A stretch of DNA of 64,000 nucleotides from Methanomicrobium mobile BP (GTDB taxonomy: Archaea; Halobacteriota; Methanomicrobia; Methanomicrobiales; Methanomicrobiaceae). The position numbers were made by a program, and so were the translations under genes. Positions 62,440 through 64,000 of this stretch are shown here, in pieces. The DNA lies in NCBI RefSeq assembly GCF_000711215.1, contig NZ_JOMF01000004.1:372001-436000 (forward strand). The letters are read 5' to 3'. The notes below the pieces were generated by a model. It ran no database searches, was not told where the DNA came from, and worked only from the letters and a program-made list of their open reading frames with translations. Numbering within the stretch: the stretch's first letter is position 1; each line of letters opens with the position of its first letter.

Positions 62440-62636
62440 TGTGTCCCCCCTTTTATCCTGTCAGGTTATGTTTGGTCCTGTTTTGTCAGTTTGGTTATGT
62501 CTTTTTCTGTTGTGTTCTGTTCAGTCCTTAGTTCGTTTCAGTTCGGTTCAGTCAGTTTGTTCTGTTTTATTCTCAGTCCTTTTAGTCCTGTTCGGTAATC
62601 ATGGAGTCCGATATTGTTTAATGGTCTCTTTGTAAC
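62440..62636. other. Pyrimidine-rich spacer between two paralogs
   Basis: This spacer has repeated TTCAGTTCGGTTCAG- and GTCCTGTT-like steps and is probably the promoter and leader of paralog 1. No gene is seen. Confidence 0.4.
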
Positions 62637-63080
62637 TCAGAAATATAAGCATTTTGCCGCAAGAATACAATATGCGGTCGCGGGGCAGGAAATTTTCAGA
62701 GGCATGACTCCATACCTGATTATGTTCATTCCTTTTGCGGCATTCGCCGTTAACTGAGATCCCGTTCCCGTATTTTCCGCTTTAATTTCGTCCTTTTTTT
62801 CTTCGTTATTCTCATGTTTGTTTACGGATTTTACATCATCGGGCCAGCTTTTCTTCCAGTTGTTGATCTTCTCTTTCTGTTCGTCATCGAGTTCCGCGTA
62901 GAACTCGGGCCAGACTTTCTGCATGTACTCTCCGATGGTAATGTCGGTGCCTTCAAGCTCATTCATTATCTTTAACTGTTCATCTGTCGCCACGGCTTTA
63001 AGAGCGCTTACAGGTGAACAGATTAATACTGCGCAGAGAAGTAATACTCCGGCAATTACATACTTTGTAGTTTTTTCCAT
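62637..63080 (-). CDS. Exported protein of unknown function, paralog 2 (different or degraded C-terminus)
   Basis: A 147-residue protein with a signal peptide (1-27, ends PVSALKA) and the same helical segment LKIMNELEGTDITIGEYMQKVW plus DEQKEKINNWKKSWP as paralog 1. After this it diverges into a Lys/Glu/Asn-rich linker and ends in a short Cys-containing tail with no similarity to the beta domain of paralog 1. It could be a truncated copy after a frameshift or a true short form. Confidence 0.62.
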   Translation of the reverse strand: MEKTTKYVIAGVLLLCAVLICSPVSALKAVATDEQLKIMNELEGTDITIGEYMQKVWPEFYAELDDEQKEKINNWKKSWPDDVKSVNKHENNEEKKDEIKAENTGTGSQLTANAAKGMNIIRYGVMPLKISCPATAYCILAAKCLYF

Positions 63081-63203
63081 AGAGATTTCCTGTCAAAAAT
63101 TTTCTTGACATATCCTCATATATCGTGCAGGTTAATAACCGCTCTCTGATCCCTATCAAACAATCGATTCGGCAAAGATCAATTGTTTGATGAGGATGAG
63201 AGA

Positions 63204-63215
63204 TGGTATATATTG
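63204..63215 (+). promoter_or_regulatory. TATA box of the propeller-like gene
   Basis: GGTATATATTGC contains a good TATA element 27-30 bp upstream of the ATG at 63238, so the transcript would be leaderless or nearly so. Confidence 0.5.
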
Positions 63216-63237
63216 CATAGATTCGATACAAAAAATC

Positions 63238-64000
63238 ATGAGAATTACAATATCACAAATTCCCTTGATACTCTCCCTACTAATCATTTTGATTTCTTCA
63301 TGCGTGCTTCCTGCATCCGCCTTGGAATTCTCTGAAGAAAAAATAATATTTGTCGCAGATGAGACAGCTGCTCCCAAATTTGCCATTGATTCGGGCAATA
63401 TTTTCATCATGGAAAGGTGTATGAACCATAAAAACGATCACGGTGACTATATCATAGGATGGTCAAAACTTTACATCTATAACATAAGCACCGATAAACT
63501 GACTGAATTAACCTTTGATGATATGCCGAATACGGGAAATCACTTTCCGATTGACATATCAGGAAATACTGTTTACTGGATGGGAGAATCCTATATTCGA
63601 TTATATGATACAGAATCAAAATCGTATGACAAATTACCTGTGCCGTCATCTCAACTGAGGTACCTCGCAGTTCAGGATGAAACGCTTGCACTTATTGCTA
63701 CAGACTATCCTAACGGAATGGAGGGAAATGATATTTACATATCAACCGACGCAGGTGGAAATTTTAAACACTACATATTCCCCGGATATCAATACGACAT
63801 AAAAATTAGCGGGAATAATGTTGCCTTTTATGACGACAGATACGGTCAGATGAGAAATACGGTACATTATCTCAATATCGATACTGGAGAGTCACATCAG
63901 ATAGGTGACGAAACCAAAGGAGTGTACTTATATCCCGATATCTCGGGCAGTAATATTGTCTACATATTTGACCCTGATTTTTCTTCTTTTATGAAAGGTC
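63238..64000 (+). CDS. Exported propeller-like protein (3' truncated by window end)
   Basis: The frame is open from ATG 63238 to the end of the window (254 codons visible). Signal peptide about 1-29 (ends LPASALE), then repeated blade-like units with paired hydrophobic strands: IFVADETAAPKFAIDSGNIF, PIDISGNTVYWMGESYIRLYD, YDIKISGNNVAFYDDRYGQM and YPDISGSNIVYIFDPD. This is like the TolB/beta-propeller proteins that methanogens export. The AT-rich composition differs from most of the window and may indicate transfer. The end is beyond the window. Confidence 0.75.
   Translation, partial: MRITISQIPLILSLLIILISSCVLPASALEFSEEKIIFVADETAAPKFAIDSGNIFIMERCMNHKNDHGDYIIGWSKLYIYNISTDKLTELTFDDMPNTGNHFPIDISGNTVYWMGESYIRLYDTESKSYDKLPVPSSQLRYLAVQDETLALIATDYPNGMEGNDIYISTDAGGNFKHYIFPGYQYDIKISGNNVAFYDDRYGQMRNTVHYLNIDTGESHQIGDETKGVYLYPDISGSNIVYIFDPDFSSFMKG

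Noticed and set aside
62637-63080. Pseudogene call for the second exported paralog
   Set aside because: The frame is intact with signal peptide and stop, and no matching downstream domain was found in the other frames, so decay is possible but not shown.

Overview
The window is from a methanogenic archaeon, most likely of the order Methanomicrobiales. The evidence is methenyl-tetrahydromethanopterin cyclohydrolase (mch), a methanofuran-pathway kinase (mfnE-like), archaeal aEF-1beta, RPA with an RPA-associated protein, Orc1/Cdc6, deoxyhypusine synthase, archaeal GAPDH, a 7S SRP RNA, a PGF-CTERM-type surface protein, and HTH-PAS and HisKA_2 signalling proteins typical of that order. I cannot name the genus. 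Most genes have roughly balanced base composition; 8.4-10.3 kb and the last 0.8 kb are clearly more AT-rich.

Layout. 1-6.8 kb: the end of a tldE/pmbA gene, a BofA-like protein, a CPBP protease, aEF-1beta with its zinc-ribbon partner, mfnE, an exported phospholipase D-like protein and a methyltransferase. 6.9-10.3 kb: Tsr3, a desulfidase/deoxyribosyltransferase fusion, and an AT-rich AlbA_2 ATPase regulator lying between two copies of a diverged 113-bp direct repeat. 10.4-13.7 kb: a histidine kinase and a response regulator. 13.7-22.9 kb: a five-gene minus-strand operon encoding a type I membrane protein, a 1083-residue tubulin/FtsZ-superfamily protein, a polytopic membrane GTPase, a single-pass protein of unknown fold and a three-PEGA-domain membrane protein. 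This looks like a membrane-linked cytoskeletal or membrane-remodelling machine and is the most interesting system here. 23-28 kb: an anion permease, a chagasin-type lipoprotein, a phosphoglycerate mutase carrying the same lipoprotein leader, trpB2 and a parS-like palindrome. 28.8-35.8 kb: RPA operon, DUF1858 protein, an orphan NrdD C-terminal tail with cbiZ, dys-pyrF, a HEAT protein and a tRNA with anticodon CAU. 36-43 kb: largely non-coding islands, with hxlB, the 7S RNA, mdh and two near-identical 213-bp repeats that each end in a strong promoter.

43.7-49.2 kb: orc1/cdc6, mch, a double-cupin lipoprotein, an archaellin/pilin-like protein, an OB-fold protein and an acetyltransferase. 49.3-56 kb: a 505-residue disordered protein with repeated D-x-F motifs, an HTH-PAS regulator, a structured non-coding region, a PGF-CTERM beta-propeller and gap. 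56.3-60.9 kb: an ORB-like origin motif, then a DtxR-type regulator and a ferrous iron operon (feoA-feoA-feoB-4TM protein-Cys-rich winged helix). 61-64 kb: a membrane-anchored winged-helix regulator, two related exported proteins and the start of an exported propeller-like protein.

A recurring feature is short intergenic tandem arrays with units of 11-14 bp (one of 20 bp). Promoters are archaeal TATA elements, several next to or overlapping perfect palindromes.
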